From assembly GCA_047636995.1 (NCBI GenBank), contig JBLIGQ010000001.1, positions 124,001 through 188,000 on the forward strand: a DNA stretch of 64,000 nucleotides, written 5' to 3'. The DNA comes from JAQWQB01 sp047636995. GTDB lineage: Bacteria > Bacteroidota > Bacteroidia > Flavobacteriales_D > Sanyastnellaceae. Within the stretch, counting starts at the first letter, position 1. Each line of letters starts with the position of its first letter. The notes beneath the pieces were generated by a model. That model was not told where the DNA came from and did not search any database. It saw nothing but the letters and a program-made list of their open reading frames with translations. Of this stretch, positions 8,349 to 17,073 are shown in pieces. The position numbers were made by a program, and so were the translations under genes.

Positions 8349-8792
8349 ATGGACGAAGGTATTCAAGATAAAGTAAGTGGTATTTTCTCAGCCTATCTCG
8401 AAAAGAATGGGCACCGCAAAACACCCGAACGTTTTGCGATTTTAAGAGAAATATATGATTTTGAAGGTCACTTCGATATTGAATCGCTGTACGTTCATAT
8501 GAAGAACAAAAATTACCGCGTATCACGTGCTACTCTGTATAACACCATTGAACTTCTTCTTGCTTGCAGCTTAGTTCGAAAGCACCAATTCGGAAAGAAC
8601 TTGGCGCAATTTGAAAAAAGTCATCAGAACAACCAACATGATCATATCATTTTAACCGATAGCGGTGAAATGCTTGAGTTCTGTGATCCACGTGTACAGC
8701 AAATCAAAGTAACATTAGAGGAGATATTTGGAATTGAAATCTTGCACCACTCGCTCAACTTCTACGCGAAGAAAAAACCAGATAGCAAATGA
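8349..8792 (+). CDS. Fur-family transcriptional regulator
   Basis: 147 residues from the ATG at 8349; an in-frame ATG at 8307 would add a hydrophobic 14-residue extension atypical of the family, so the later start is chosen. The winged-helix region includes K-T-P-E-R-F-A-I-L and R-V-S-R-A-T-L-Y-N-T-I. The dimerisation domain has the H-D-H-I-I-L and G-E-M-L-E-F signature. The usual structural-zinc C-x-x-C pair is absent: the first position reads L-T-D-S and the C-terminus ends in lysines. Regulatory metal ligands (H-D-H, E residues) remain. It overlaps the STAS gene by 4 nt (ATGA) and sits between rel and purA. Whether it senses iron, zinc or peroxide cannot be decided. Confidence 0.88.
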   Translation: MDEGIQDKVSGIFSAYLEKNGHRKTPERFAILREIYDFEGHFDIESLYVHMKNKNYRVSRATLYNTIELLLACSLVRKHQFGKNLAQFEKSHQNNQHDHIILTDSGEMLEFCDPRVQQIKVTLEEIFGIEILHHSLNFYAKKKPDSK

Positions 8793-9133
8793 GCAGTCAG
8801 TTTGAAACATACCCAGAGCGAACTTGCCAAGTCATTAAACTGCAAGGTAGATTTGTAGAAGATGAGGAGCATGCTGGATTTTTAAAAAACATACAAGACC
8901 TCTGCGATGCAGGGGAATCCAAATTTGTTATAGACCTAAAAGAATTAAAATATATCAATAGCAGTGGAATAAACTTACTTGTCAAATTGGTGAAATATTT
9001 AAATGGAAAGGAAGGCAAAATTGTCTTCACAAGCGTTCCTGAAAAAATCAATGAATTACTGACAATTATTGGATTGAACGCTGTGTTCGCAATTCAACCT
9101 TCAATTAATGAAGGATTGCAATATCTGAACTAA
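8789..9133 (+). CDS. STAS-domain protein (anti-sigma-factor-antagonist-like)
   Basis: 114 residues, a single STAS domain. The conserved phosphorylatable serine region is I-N-S-S-G-I-N-L-L at about residues 54-62. Such proteins, like SpoIIAA/RsbV, are switched by a partner kinase/phosphatase, but no anti-sigma kinase or PP2C phosphatase lies nearby. Its ATG overlaps the fur-like stop codon, and purA starts 4 nt after its stop, so it belongs to a compact fur-STAS-purA transcription unit. Partner and output are unknown. Confidence 0.85.
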   Translation: MSSQFETYPERTCQVIKLQGRFVEDEEHAGFLKNIQDLCDAGESKFVIDLKELKYINSSGINLLVKLVKYLNGKEGKIVFTSVPEKINELLTIIGLNAVFAIQPSINEGLQYLN

Positions 9134-9137
9134 TCTT

Positions 9138-10421
9138 ATGAAAGTAGATATTCTTCTCGGGCTCCAGTGGGGCGATGAAGGCAAGGGAAAAATCGTTGAC
9201 GTTATTACCCCTGACTATGAAGTGATTGCTCGTTTCCAAGGGGGGCCCAATGCCGGTCACACTCTAGAATTCGAAGGACGCAAATATGTTTTGCACACGA
9301 TTCCTTCAGGCATTTTTCACAGTGACAAAAAGAACATCGTTGGCAACGGTGTGGTAATTGACCCGGTCATCTTCAAAAAAGAAGTTGATGCCCTTGTACT
9401 TGAGGGTGTTGACATCCAAAAATCATTGCTTCTTTCTCGAAAAGCCCACCTTATTCTTCCTACGCACAGATTGCTTGATGCAGCTAGCGAAAAGGAAAAA
9501 GGAAGTAAGAAAATTGGTTCAACCTTGAAAGGAATAGGTCCAACCTACATGGATAAAACCGGTAGAAACGGATTGCGTATTGGTGATGTGTTAGGCTCTA
9601 AATTCGACGAGAAGTACAATCAGCTTAGAGCAAAACATGAGCGTCTACTTTCTCATCATGATTTTGAATACGACATAGAACCACTGGAAAAAGAGTGGAT
9701 GGAAGCCATTGAATTCCTCCGTACTATGACCATTATTGACAGCGAACACTACATCAATGATGAACTTAAAGCTGATAAGCGAATTCTTGCTGAAGGTGCA
9801 CAAGGCTCGCTGCTAGACATCGACTTCGGTTCTTATCCGTTTGTCACTTCTTCAAACACCATTTCAGCTGGCGCTTGCACTGGTCTTGGGGTTGCCCCAA
9901 ATCGAATTGGTGAAGTACTCGGTATTTTCAAAGCATACTGCACACGCGTAGGCTCTGGACCATTCCCTACTGAATTGCTTGACGAAACAGGTGAAGAACT
10001 TCGTGCTAAAGGAAGTGAGTTTGGGGCCACTACAGGTAGACCAAGAAGATGCGGATGGGTAGACCTTCCTGCACTTCGTTATGCCATTATGATCAATGGC
10101 GTTACCAAACTTATTATGACCAAAGCAGATGTATTAAGTACATTTGACCAAGTTAAAGTGTGTACGCATTACATGCACAATGGTGAAAAAATTGACTACA
10201 TGCCCTACAGCGTTGAAGACGGTGAATTAATCCCCGTTTACAAATCGATTCCAGGCTGGCAGCAAGACCTCACCGGCATGCGCACCATGGACGAACTCCC
10301 ATCTGAATTGAAGCACTACATCTCATACCTAGAAGAACAGTTGAGTGTTCCAATTACCGTTGTGTCTGTAGGTCCTGATCGCTCTCAAACAATCCACCGA
10401 GAGAGCAGCGTTATGGCATGA
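9138..10421 (+). CDS. purA: Adenylosuccinate synthetase
   Basis: 427 residues, the standard length. It converts IMP, aspartate and GTP to adenylosuccinate, the first committed step of AMP synthesis. The GTP-binding N-terminus L-Q-W-G-D-E-G-K-G-K contains the catalytic Asp, and G-P-N-A-G-H-T holds the catalytic His. G-S-T-L-K-G-I-G-P-T-Y and T-G-R-P-R-R-C-G-W are further family signatures. The gene lies 4 nt after the STAS gene. Linking purA to rel is functionally sensible because (p)ppGpp inhibits PurA in several bacteria, but regulation here is not shown. Confidence 0.98.
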   Translation: MKVDILLGLQWGDEGKGKIVDVITPDYEVIARFQGGPNAGHTLEFEGRKYVLHTIPSGIFHSDKKNIVGNGVVIDPVIFKKEVDALVLEGVDIQKSLLLSRKAHLILPTHRLLDAASEKEKGSKKIGSTLKGIGPTYMDKTGRNGLRIGDVLGSKFDEKYNQLRAKHERLLSHHDFEYDIEPLEKEWMEAIEFLRTMTIIDSEHYINDELKADKRILAEGAQGSLLDIDFGSYPFVTSSNTISAGACTGLGVAPNRIGEVLGIFKAYCTRVGSGPFPTELLDETGEELRAKGSEFGATTGRPRRCGWVDLPALRYAIMINGVTKLIMTKADVLSTFDQVKVCTHYMHNGEKIDYMPYSVEDGELIPVYKSIPGWQQDLTGMRTMDELPSELKHYISYLEEQLSVPITVVSVGPDRSQTIHRESSVMA

Positions 10422-10440
10422 TCTTTTCGATAGCAGTTTT

Positions 10441-11976
10441 ATGAAACACCTGCGCTGCATTTTTCTTTTCGGCTTTCTGATGTTCGCATGGACCAATTCG
10501 GCCTATGGCCAACAAAAGAAAAAAGTTGAAATCCTTAATACAGATGCCAGCTATTATGACGCTGACTTAATGGATGCTGATCGGTTGATTGGTAACGTGA
10601 GGCTGAGGTACAATGAAGTGCTCATGTTCTGTGATAGCGCATACCGCTATCCCAACGGGAATTTTGATGCTTTCAGCCGAATTCGAATCAATCAAGGAGA
10701 TAGCATCGTGCTTCTGGGAGACAGACTCTTCGTTGACAACAACACCAAGCAAGCCAAGCTCCGTGAAAACATCCGTTTTAAAGACAAAGATTTAACGCTC
10801 ACAACAGAATTACTGAACTACGACCTAGAAACCGGAGTAGCTAGTTATTTTGAAGGCGGAAAAATTGTCTCTACAGAAAACAACAATGTACTTACGAGTG
10901 ATGAGGGGTTTTATGATTCTGAATCTGAGTTTTTTCACTTCAGAAACAATGTAGAACTCAAAAATCCTGAATATACGGTCTTATCTGACACGCTGAAGTA
11001 CAACGGTGCCAGCGAAACCGCTTACTTTTTTGGCCCAACGACCATCAAGTCTGATCAAAATACCATTTTCTGTAATAACGGCTGGTACAGCACCAAAACA
11101 GAGGTCTGCCAATTCAATGAAGGCGCTAGAATCTTTTCGAAGTCTACCTTTCTTGCAGGAGACAGCATCTACTACGAAGGTGGTTCAGGATATGGTGAAG
11201 TGTTTGGAAATGTGATGATCCAAGATACAACTAGCAACTACTTCATTACAGGAGACTACGGGTGGCACCATGAAGAAAATAACAAATCTCTGGTAACCGG
11301 AAATGCAGAAATGGTCCAGTTCTTTGAGGGTGACTCTTTGTTCTTACATGCAGACACCCTGCGTGCAGCGCCTGATAGTCTTGGTAAAAACCTGATTACA
11401 GCTTATCAGCATGTGAAGATTTTCAAAAACGACTTGCAAGGGGTGTCTGATTCATTGACTTACCTGGAAGCTGATTCACTGCTCACCCTTTATGGCACCC
11501 CTTTACTCTGGTCAAAAGACAACCAAATCAGCGGGGAGAAAATTGAAATAAAACTCTTCAATGGCAAGATTGATCAAATGATCATTACCAGCAAAGCCAT
11601 GATCGTTTCAGAGGCCGTTGAAGGAAAATACAATCAAATCAAGGGACGAAACTTGGTTGGATATTTCTACGACAATAAACTTCGAAAAATCTTTGTCAAT
11701 GGGAATGGACAAACCATCTATTTCCCCATTGAAGAAGGTGAGACTAAAAAAGCCATCGGTGTGAATAGAGCTGATTGTTCTGATGTCAATATCTTCGTGA
11801 ACGAAAGTGTGATTGAACGCATTGTGCTCATCAACAAACCATCTGGAGCTCTCCACCCCATGGGCAAAGCTGAACATGACGATTTATTTCTTGAGGGGTT
11901 CTTTTGGAATGCAGCAAATCGACCAGAAAAACGTGAAGACATCTTCTATTGGCATGAAACGGTTATGCCTGAGTAA
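10441..11976 (+). CDS. OstA/LptA-domain exported protein
   Basis: 511 residues with an N-terminal signal peptide ending near A-Y-G-Q-Q (about residue 24). The body has repeated OstA-type beta-jellyroll segments, for example G-D-R-L-F-V-D, L-L-N-Y-D-L-E-T-G and S-D-T-L-K-Y-N-G, as in LptA and the periplasmic part of LptD. These proteins bridge lipopolysaccharide transport from inner to outer membrane. No C-terminal LptD barrel is present, so this is probably a long Bacteroidota LptA-like protein. It lies 19 nt after purA and its 3' end overlaps glyA by 14 nt on the opposite strand. Confidence 0.85.
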   Translation: MKHLRCIFLFGFLMFAWTNSAYGQQKKKVEILNTDASYYDADLMDADRLIGNVRLRYNEVLMFCDSAYRYPNGNFDAFSRIRINQGDSIVLLGDRLFVDNNTKQAKLRENIRFKDKDLTLTTELLNYDLETGVASYFEGGKIVSTENNNVLTSDEGFYDSESEFFHFRNNVELKNPEYTVLSDTLKYNGASETAYFFGPTTIKSDQNTIFCNNGWYSTKTEVCQFNEGARIFSKSTFLAGDSIYYEGGSGYGEVFGNVMIQDTTSNYFITGDYGWHHEENNKSLVTGNAEMVQFFEGDSLFLHADTLRAAPDSLGKNLITAYQHVKIFKNDLQGVSDSLTYLEADSLLTLYGTPLLWSKDNQISGEKIEIKLFNGKIDQMIITSKAMIVSEAVEGKYNQIKGRNLVGYFYDNKLRKIFVNGNGQTIYFPIEEGETKKAIGVNRADCSDVNIFVNESVIERIVLINKPSGALHPMGKAEHDDLFLEGFFWNAANRPEKREDIFYWHETVMPE

Positions 11977-13255
11977 AGGCTTGCTCTTGGTACAACGGAT
12001 AAACTTCCATCTTCGCATTCACATCCTTTCCCACTTGAATTAGAACCGCTTCATCTGTAGGATTTGAAATCACACGATCAATCCAATCAGCTATTTGTGC
12101 CATATCTGACTCAACCAAACCTCTGGTTGTTACTGCTGGTGTCCCAATCCGAATCCCTGAAGTCGTAAATGGAGATTCCGTATCAAACGGCACCATGTTC
12201 TTGTTCACGGTAATGTGTGCTTTTACCAATGCTTTTTCAGCCTGCTTGCCAGTAACCCCCTTGTTTCTCAAATCGATGAGCATGCAGTGGTTATCTGTCC
12301 CTCCTGATATCAATTCAAATCCGCGAGCCACCATGGCATCAGCCAGAGCTGACGCGTTTGCAATTACTTGCTTGCTATACGCTTTAAACTCTGGACGAAG
12401 TGCTTCGCCGAAGGCAATTGCTTTTGAGGCAATTACATGTTCCAACGGTCCTCCTTGCATACCCGGGAAAACAGCTGAATCCAAAAGGCTCGAAAATTTC
12501 CGAACAACTCCTTTTTGTGTTTTCAATCCCCACGGATTCTCAAAATCTTGTCCAATCATTATAACGCCACCACGTGGACCTCGCAACGTCTTGTGCGTGG
12601 TAGTAGTAACTACGTGGCAATGTGGAAGTGGGTCATTCAATAGTCCAGCAGCAATCAATCCTGACGGGTGAGACACATCTGCAAGAAGTAATGCTCCAAC
12701 TTCATCAGCAATTTCTCTAAACCTCTTGTAGTCCCAATCTCTTGAATAAGCTGACGCACCACAAATAATCATTTTTGGTTTTACTTCCTTCGCCTTGGCG
12801 TGAACCACATCCATATTTACTCTACCCGTTTCCTTTTCAACCCCATAAAAATGTGGACTGTAAAGTTTGCCCGAATAATTCACAGGAGAGCCGTGTGTGA
12901 GATGTCCGCCATGAGATAAATCAAAACCAAGAATGGCGTCACCTGTATTCAAACAAGCCAACATTACCGCGCTGTTCGCACTGGCTCCACTATGTGGCTG
13001 CACATTCGCCCATTCAGCGCCAAACAATTCTTTCAATCTATCAATTGCTAATTGTTCTGATTGATCTACAATTTCGCAACCGCCGTAATAGCGTTTACCA
13101 GGAAGACCTTCAGCGTATTTGTTCGTCATAACAGAGCCCATTGCCTCCATCACTTGCTCACTCACAAAATTTTCTGATGCGATTAGTTCAAGTCCTTCAA
13201 CTTGTCTCTTTTTCTCTTGACCAATGAGGTCGAAAATAGCTTCATCTCTCCACAT
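11963..13255 (-). CDS. glyA: Serine hydroxymethyltransferase
   Basis: 430 residues. It interconverts serine and glycine while loading one-carbon units onto tetrahydrofolate. The PLP lysine lies in T-T-T-H-K-T-L-R-G-P-R-G-G at about residues 222-234. L-I-A-S-E-N-F-V-S at the N-terminus and S-G-A-S-A-N are also diagnostic. Transcription converges on the ostA gene. The 289-bp upstream spacer, shared with the divergent DUF255 gene, carries no clear consensus promoter that I can defend. Confidence 0.98.
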   Translation of the reverse strand: MWRDEAIFDLIGQEKKRQVEGLELIASENFVSEQVMEAMGSVMTNKYAEGLPGKRYYGGCEIVDQSEQLAIDRLKELFGAEWANVQPHSGASANSAVMLACLNTGDAILGFDLSHGGHLTHGSPVNYSGKLYSPHFYGVEKETGRVNMDVVHAKAKEVKPKMIICGASAYSRDWDYKRFREIADEVGALLLADVSHPSGLIAAGLLNDPLPHCHVVTTTTHKTLRGPRGGVIMIGQDFENPWGLKTQKGVVRKFSSLLDSAVFPGMQGGPLEHVIASKAIAFGEALRPEFKAYSKQVIANASALADAMVARGFELISGGTDNHCMLIDLRNKGVTGKQAEKALVKAHITVNKNMVPFDTESPFTTSGIRIGTPAVTTRGLVESDMAQIADWIDRVISNPTDEAVLIQVGKDVNAKMEVYPLYQEQAFTQA

Positions 13256-13544
13256 AGTAGTAAATATTAGATTTCAAACTGGATAAACTCAGTTGAACAA
13301 CAATAAAAACAAAGGTCATCCTTTCTTTAAATGTAGCTTCATGAAACAGGCATAAAAATTTTCAATCAGCCCTTAATTTTTCGCAATCCAATGTATGCTG
13401 TGAATAACAAGCCAGACCTTGAGTAAGAGCATCCCAAATTGCTAGCAAATTGCACTCAGAAGCGGTGTAGATACAAAACGCTTTGTTTCTTACCCGAAAG
13501 CAGAGCTAAATCCCGTTATAGAATAAAGTAAAAAAGTCACTCTA

Positions 13545-15656
13545 ATGCGTCATTTGTTCCTTGTACGATTTTCAATCCTCTCTTCAATTTTACTCTTGGG
13601 GTTCATTCTGAGTTGCTGCAATTCAACTACTAAACACCACGAAATGGCAGATGCACATACAAACGCATTGGTGAATGAGACAAGTCCATACCTCCTTCAA
13701 CATGCGCACAACCCTGTAAACTGGTACCCATGGGGAGAAGAAGCCCTTGCAAAAGCAAAAGCAGAGAATAAACTTTTACTGATCAGTGTTGGCTACAGTG
13801 CCTGCCACTGGTGCCATGTAATGGAGCACGAAACCTTTGAAGACTCCACTGCTGCAGCTTTTATGAATGCACATTTTGTGAGTATTAAAGTAGACAGAGA
13901 AGAGCGTCCAGACATTGATCAGATATACATGAACGCCGTGCAGCTGATGACGCAACGAGGAGGTTGGCCACTGAACTGTTTTGCGCTAGCAGACGGAAGA
14001 CCTGTCTACGGCGGCACTTATTATCCCAAAGATAAATGGATGGAGGTTCTGAGCTCTTTGGTTGATCTTCAAAAAAACAAACCTGAAGAGCTGGAAGCCT
14101 ATGCCACTCAGCTGACTAAAGGAATTCAAGAAAGTGAATTAATTGAACTTGTAGACAGCGAAGCATCTTTAGACAGCGCATCTTTAGATGAGCTCGTCAC
14201 GCAATGGAAACCCTACTGGGATTTGCGCGAAGGTGGACCAAATCGATCTCCAAAGTTCCCAATGCCCAACAATTTAGATTTCTTGTTGCATTATGGAACA
14301 GCCAAGAATAGATCAGACATTCTAGATTATGTGAAGTTGACTTTAGACAAAATGGCTCAAGGTGGAATCTATGATCAAGCAGGCGGTGGTTTCGCTAGGT
14401 ACTCTACTGATGGGCTATGGAAAGTGCCCCACTTTGAAAAAATGCTCTATGACAACGCCCAATTGGTTAGCCTTTACGCCGATGGATACCGCAAATGGAA
14501 GGATCCAGAATACAAGCGACTTGTAGAGCAAACCATCAACTTCATTGAACGGGAACTTACAACACCTGACCACCTATTTTACAGCGCACTTGATGCAGAC
14601 AGTGAGGGAGAAGAAGGGAAATTCTACATCTGGACCAAAGAAGAGCTAGAAACAATTTTGGGCGAAGACTTCGCGCTAGCAAAAGATTTTTACAACATCA
14701 ACGCGAAAGGGAAATGGGAAAACAATCACTTCATTTTACTTCGAAAGAATTCACTCGAGGCATTTGCCGAAGCGAAGGGAATGGACAGCAATGAACTTGA
14801 ATCCACGATCCAACGGGTAGATGCTAAGCTGATGGCTGCGCGTTCGAAACGCATTCGCCCAGGACTTGATGATAAATCACTTACCTCTTGGAATGCTCTT
14901 ATGATTAAAGCCTATGTAGATGCATCTCGCGCCTTTGACGAACCAAAATGGTTGGCAAAAGCACTTGAAAGCATAGACGCCCTTCAAAAAAATGTCACAA
15001 CAAAAGACGGAGGTCTATTTCATAGCTACAAAGAAGGAGAGGCTAAAATCAATGGATACTTGGAAGACTATTGCTTTGTTATCGAGGCGCAAATAGCACT
15101 TTATCAAGCCACCTTTGATGAAAGCCATTTGAACAATGCCGTGAAATTAGCAGACTACGCGATAGAACATTTTTATGACGAAGAGAGAGGAATGTTCTGG
15201 TTCACAAGCAATTTAGACCCTGCGCTCATTGCAAGAAAACAAGACATTGAAGACAATGTTGTTCCTGCTTCCAACTCCAGCATGGCAAAAGCACTGTTTC
15301 AGCTCGGTACGCTCTTTGAGAAAAAGGACTATAAAGACAAGAGCAAACAAATGCTACTAAATGTAAGCAATACATGGAGCTATGGACAAGGCTATTCCAA
15401 CTGGGGTAAATTAATGCTTTGGCAAACGACTCCTTTTTATGAAGTGGCTGTAACAGGAGATCAATCACTTGCGCTTCGCAGAGAATTAGATCAAAATTAC
15501 TTACCTGATGTCCTATTTATGGGCGGAACAAAAAGTGACTTACCTCTTCTTGAAGGAAAGTTCATTGGAACTTCCACCATCTTCGTTTGTGAAAATAAAG
15601 CCTGTCAATTACCTACAGAATCTACAGCAGATGCACTTGTTCAAATGGGCCGCTAG
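13545..15656 (+). CDS. DUF255 (YyaL/spermatogenesis-associated 20-like) thioredoxin-fold lipoprotein
   Basis: 703 residues. A lipoprotein signal with lipobox I-L-S-C ends at about residue 24, which would place the protein in the envelope. The N-terminal thioredoxin-like DUF255 domain has the hallmark S-A-C-H-W-C-H-V-M-E at about residues 84-93, with C-x-x-C inside. The remainder is an alpha/alpha-toroid glycosidase-like domain with F-P-M-P-N, G-I-Y-D-Q-A-G-G-G-F and P-H-F-E-K-M-L-Y-D. Cellular function of the family is not established. Most homologues are cytoplasmic, so the lipoprotein signal is notable. Confidence 0.9.
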   Translation: MRHLFLVRFSILSSILLLGFILSCCNSTTKHHEMADAHTNALVNETSPYLLQHAHNPVNWYPWGEEALAKAKAENKLLLISVGYSACHWCHVMEHETFEDSTAAAFMNAHFVSIKVDREERPDIDQIYMNAVQLMTQRGGWPLNCFALADGRPVYGGTYYPKDKWMEVLSSLVDLQKNKPEELEAYATQLTKGIQESELIELVDSEASLDSASLDELVTQWKPYWDLREGGPNRSPKFPMPNNLDFLLHYGTAKNRSDILDYVKLTLDKMAQGGIYDQAGGGFARYSTDGLWKVPHFEKMLYDNAQLVSLYADGYRKWKDPEYKRLVEQTINFIERELTTPDHLFYSALDADSEGEEGKFYIWTKEELETILGEDFALAKDFYNINAKGKWENNHFILLRKNSLEAFAEAKGMDSNELESTIQRVDAKLMAARSKRIRPGLDDKSLTSWNALMIKAYVDASRAFDEPKWLAKALESIDALQKNVTTKDGGLFHSYKEGEAKINGYLEDYCFVIEAQIALYQATFDESHLNNAVKLADYAIEHFYDEERGMFWFTSNLDPALIARKQDIEDNVVPASNSSMAKALFQLGTLFEKKDYKDKSKQMLLNVSNTWSYGQGYSNWGKLMLWQTTPFYEVAVTGDQSLALRRELDQNYLPDVLFMGGTKSDLPLLEGKFIGTSTIFVCENKACQLPTESTADALVQMGR

Positions 15657-16488
15657 CCATCTCTTCATTCTTCTCAGCCTAAGCACAGTTGGACAACAGA
15701 TAGAAGTAGACGATACAGAAATCGACTTTCGCCAGCTGAGTTTTCAGCATGATTTTATAACTAAAAATAAGATCAAAACAATTACCGTATCAGAGCGCGA
15801 AATGCGGTATGGTCAGATGATTAAAGATCTAAACAGCGGCATCACTTATGAATTTGATCTGGAAGGGAATTGTGTGTCCAGAACAACAACGCGCGATCTT
15901 TTCGGAAGGAATGACAGCATTATTGAACGTTTTGAATTGAGTGGCCGAGAATTGGAGCAATCCATTCGTCAAGACCAACGAAGCTACCTCAGACTTGAAA
16001 GACAAGTTATAGGTGATACGACCTCTTTTTGCAGGTATAGAGGAAACAAGGCAGGAGAAGAAACATGGCTTTCGTGTGAATACCATGTAAGCCATATTGA
16101 GGGAGCCAAAAAAACGGTTGAAATCATGAATGACCAAAAACGTCCATATCAAACGCGCGTATTTCATTTCGACAGCCTAAACTACCTCACGACGATAGAA
16201 TACACCTATTTAGTCACGCGAAATTACCGCTCTAGCGCCTTTTCATATACCGAGATTGGTCAGCTGGAGTCCAGAATTGACCAGTCAAAAAAAGAAACGA
16301 AAAAATGGACCTATCTCTATGGAGAAGACAGCACACTTGAGTCCATATATTACTTCGAAAACGACAATCTCATTTGGGAAAGGGAAATTGTGCTCGGTAA
16401 TTCAGGTAAAATCGATGCCTTATTAAAGCGAGACCCAAGCACTGGGGATATCAAAATAGATAAATATATATACGAATTTCACGAATAA
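15631..16488 (+). CDS. Exported hypothetical protein
   Basis: 285 residues from the ATG at 15631, giving a signal peptide that ends near V-G-Q-Q (about residue 22). The start lies 26 nt inside the end of the DUF255 gene, implying translational coupling. The mature part has many aromatic and charged beta-strand-like stretches (Y-L-T-T-I-E-Y-T-Y, F-S-Y-T-E-I-G-Q-L-E-S) recalling YD/RHS-type repeats, but no family is recognised. Longer in-frame starts upstream would lack a signal peptide. Confidence 0.7.
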   Translation: MHLFKWAASHLFILLSLSTVGQQIEVDDTEIDFRQLSFQHDFITKNKIKTITVSEREMRYGQMIKDLNSGITYEFDLEGNCVSRTTTRDLFGRNDSIIERFELSGRELEQSIRQDQRSYLRLERQVIGDTTSFCRYRGNKAGEETWLSCEYHVSHIEGAKKTVEIMNDQKRPYQTRVFHFDSLNYLTTIEYTYLVTRNYRSSAFSYTEIGQLESRIDQSKKETKKWTYLYGEDSTLESIYYFENDNLIWEREIVLGNSGKIDALLKRDPSTGDIKIDKYIYEFHE

Positions 16489-16502
16489 AACGTTAACCCC
16501 TT

Positions 16503-16802
16503 ATGCGCTATCTTTTTCTGCTCATGCTTTGCATTTTGACCCTCGCACCTTTGGAATCTTCTGCGCAACGCGACCGCCAGCAAGACCCGAAGAAAACACA
16601 ACAAGATGCGCTTGATAAACAAGCTGCAAGACGCGCCAAAGTTAAAAAAGACCTAGAAGACAACAGAGGTCGACATGCGTCTATTCAAGACCGAAAAACA
16701 AGTAGGCGCATGAAGAAAACGCGCAAAAAATCACAGCACCTTGCCCAAAACAAACAGCAACCATTCTATAAAAGATGGTTCCGAAAGAAGGGGTTTAGAT
16801 AG
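16503..16802 (+). CDS. Small exported basic protein
   Basis: 99 residues. A signal peptide (about 1-21, ending S-S-A-Q) is followed by a strongly charged, lysine/arginine-rich, glutamine-rich tail without hydrophobic segments, for example D-R-K-T-S-R-R-M-K-K-T-R-K-K and a C-terminal F-Y-K-R-W-F-R-K-K. It lies 14 nt after the previous gene and is probably cotranscribed. Function unknown. The composition suggests binding to an anionic surface polymer, which is conjecture. Confidence 0.65.
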   Translation: MRYLFLLMLCILTLAPLESSAQRDRQQDPKKTQQDALDKQAARRAKVKKDLEDNRGRHASIQDRKTSRRMKKTRKKSQHLAQNKQQPFYKRWFRKKGFR

Positions 16803-16887
16803 GTTGCAATCCAATCTACAGGCAACATTTTCTGTTAGACCTGTAAAAATTTCTGACATTCTGTTTCAAAAATAGTACTCTTGCTCA

Positions 16888-16914
16888 CAAGGTCTTACCT
16901 ATCTTTAGACCTTG
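16888..16914. repeat. 8-bp perfect inverted repeat
   Basis: CAAGGTCT (16888-16895) and AGACCTTG (16907-16914) flank an 11-nt loop. It lies in the 271-bp spacer before the TonB receptor gene. There is no T-tract directly after it, so it is not a convincing terminator; an operator or RNA hairpin is possible. Just upstream, 16877-16890 is identical over 14 nt to a junction in the 13-bp array at 4309-4322. Confidence 0.45.
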
Positions 16915-17000
16915 AAAAGAGTAAATAGTTTCTTCAAGAAGAGTAATTAACTCATTTTGAAGAGGTTGTTAGCAAGACAGGAAACTGCGAATTTCCAATC

Positions 17001-17031
17001 TTGAAAACAGAGAAGATAATTTCTATATTTA
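17001..17031 (+). promoter_or_regulatory. Candidate promoter of the TonB receptor/secreted protein/PorV-like operon
   Basis: TTG at 17001-17003, a 20-nt spacer and TATATTTA at 17024-17031, which matches TAnnTTTG at 7 of 8 positions including a mismatch only at the final G. The start codon lies 42 nt further on. Reasonable but not exact. Confidence 0.45.
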
Positions 17032-17073
17032 CTCCCGTTTGTTGAGAAATAGATTAATCCAAAGCCAAACTGT

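Noticed and set aside
12195..12671. Plus-strand ORF of 158 residues inside glyA
   Set aside because: It is antisense to a fully conserved gene and has no recognisable protein features.
13256..13544. Promoters, tRNA or riboswitch between glyA and the DUF255 gene
   Set aside because: The 289-bp spacer shows only partial box matches without proper spacing and no cloverleaf or glycine-riboswitch-like structure that I could defend.
16818..16844. Terminator after the small basic protein gene
   Set aside because: ACAGG/CCTGT is only a 5-bp stem with a 17-nt loop followed by A-rich sequence, too weak.
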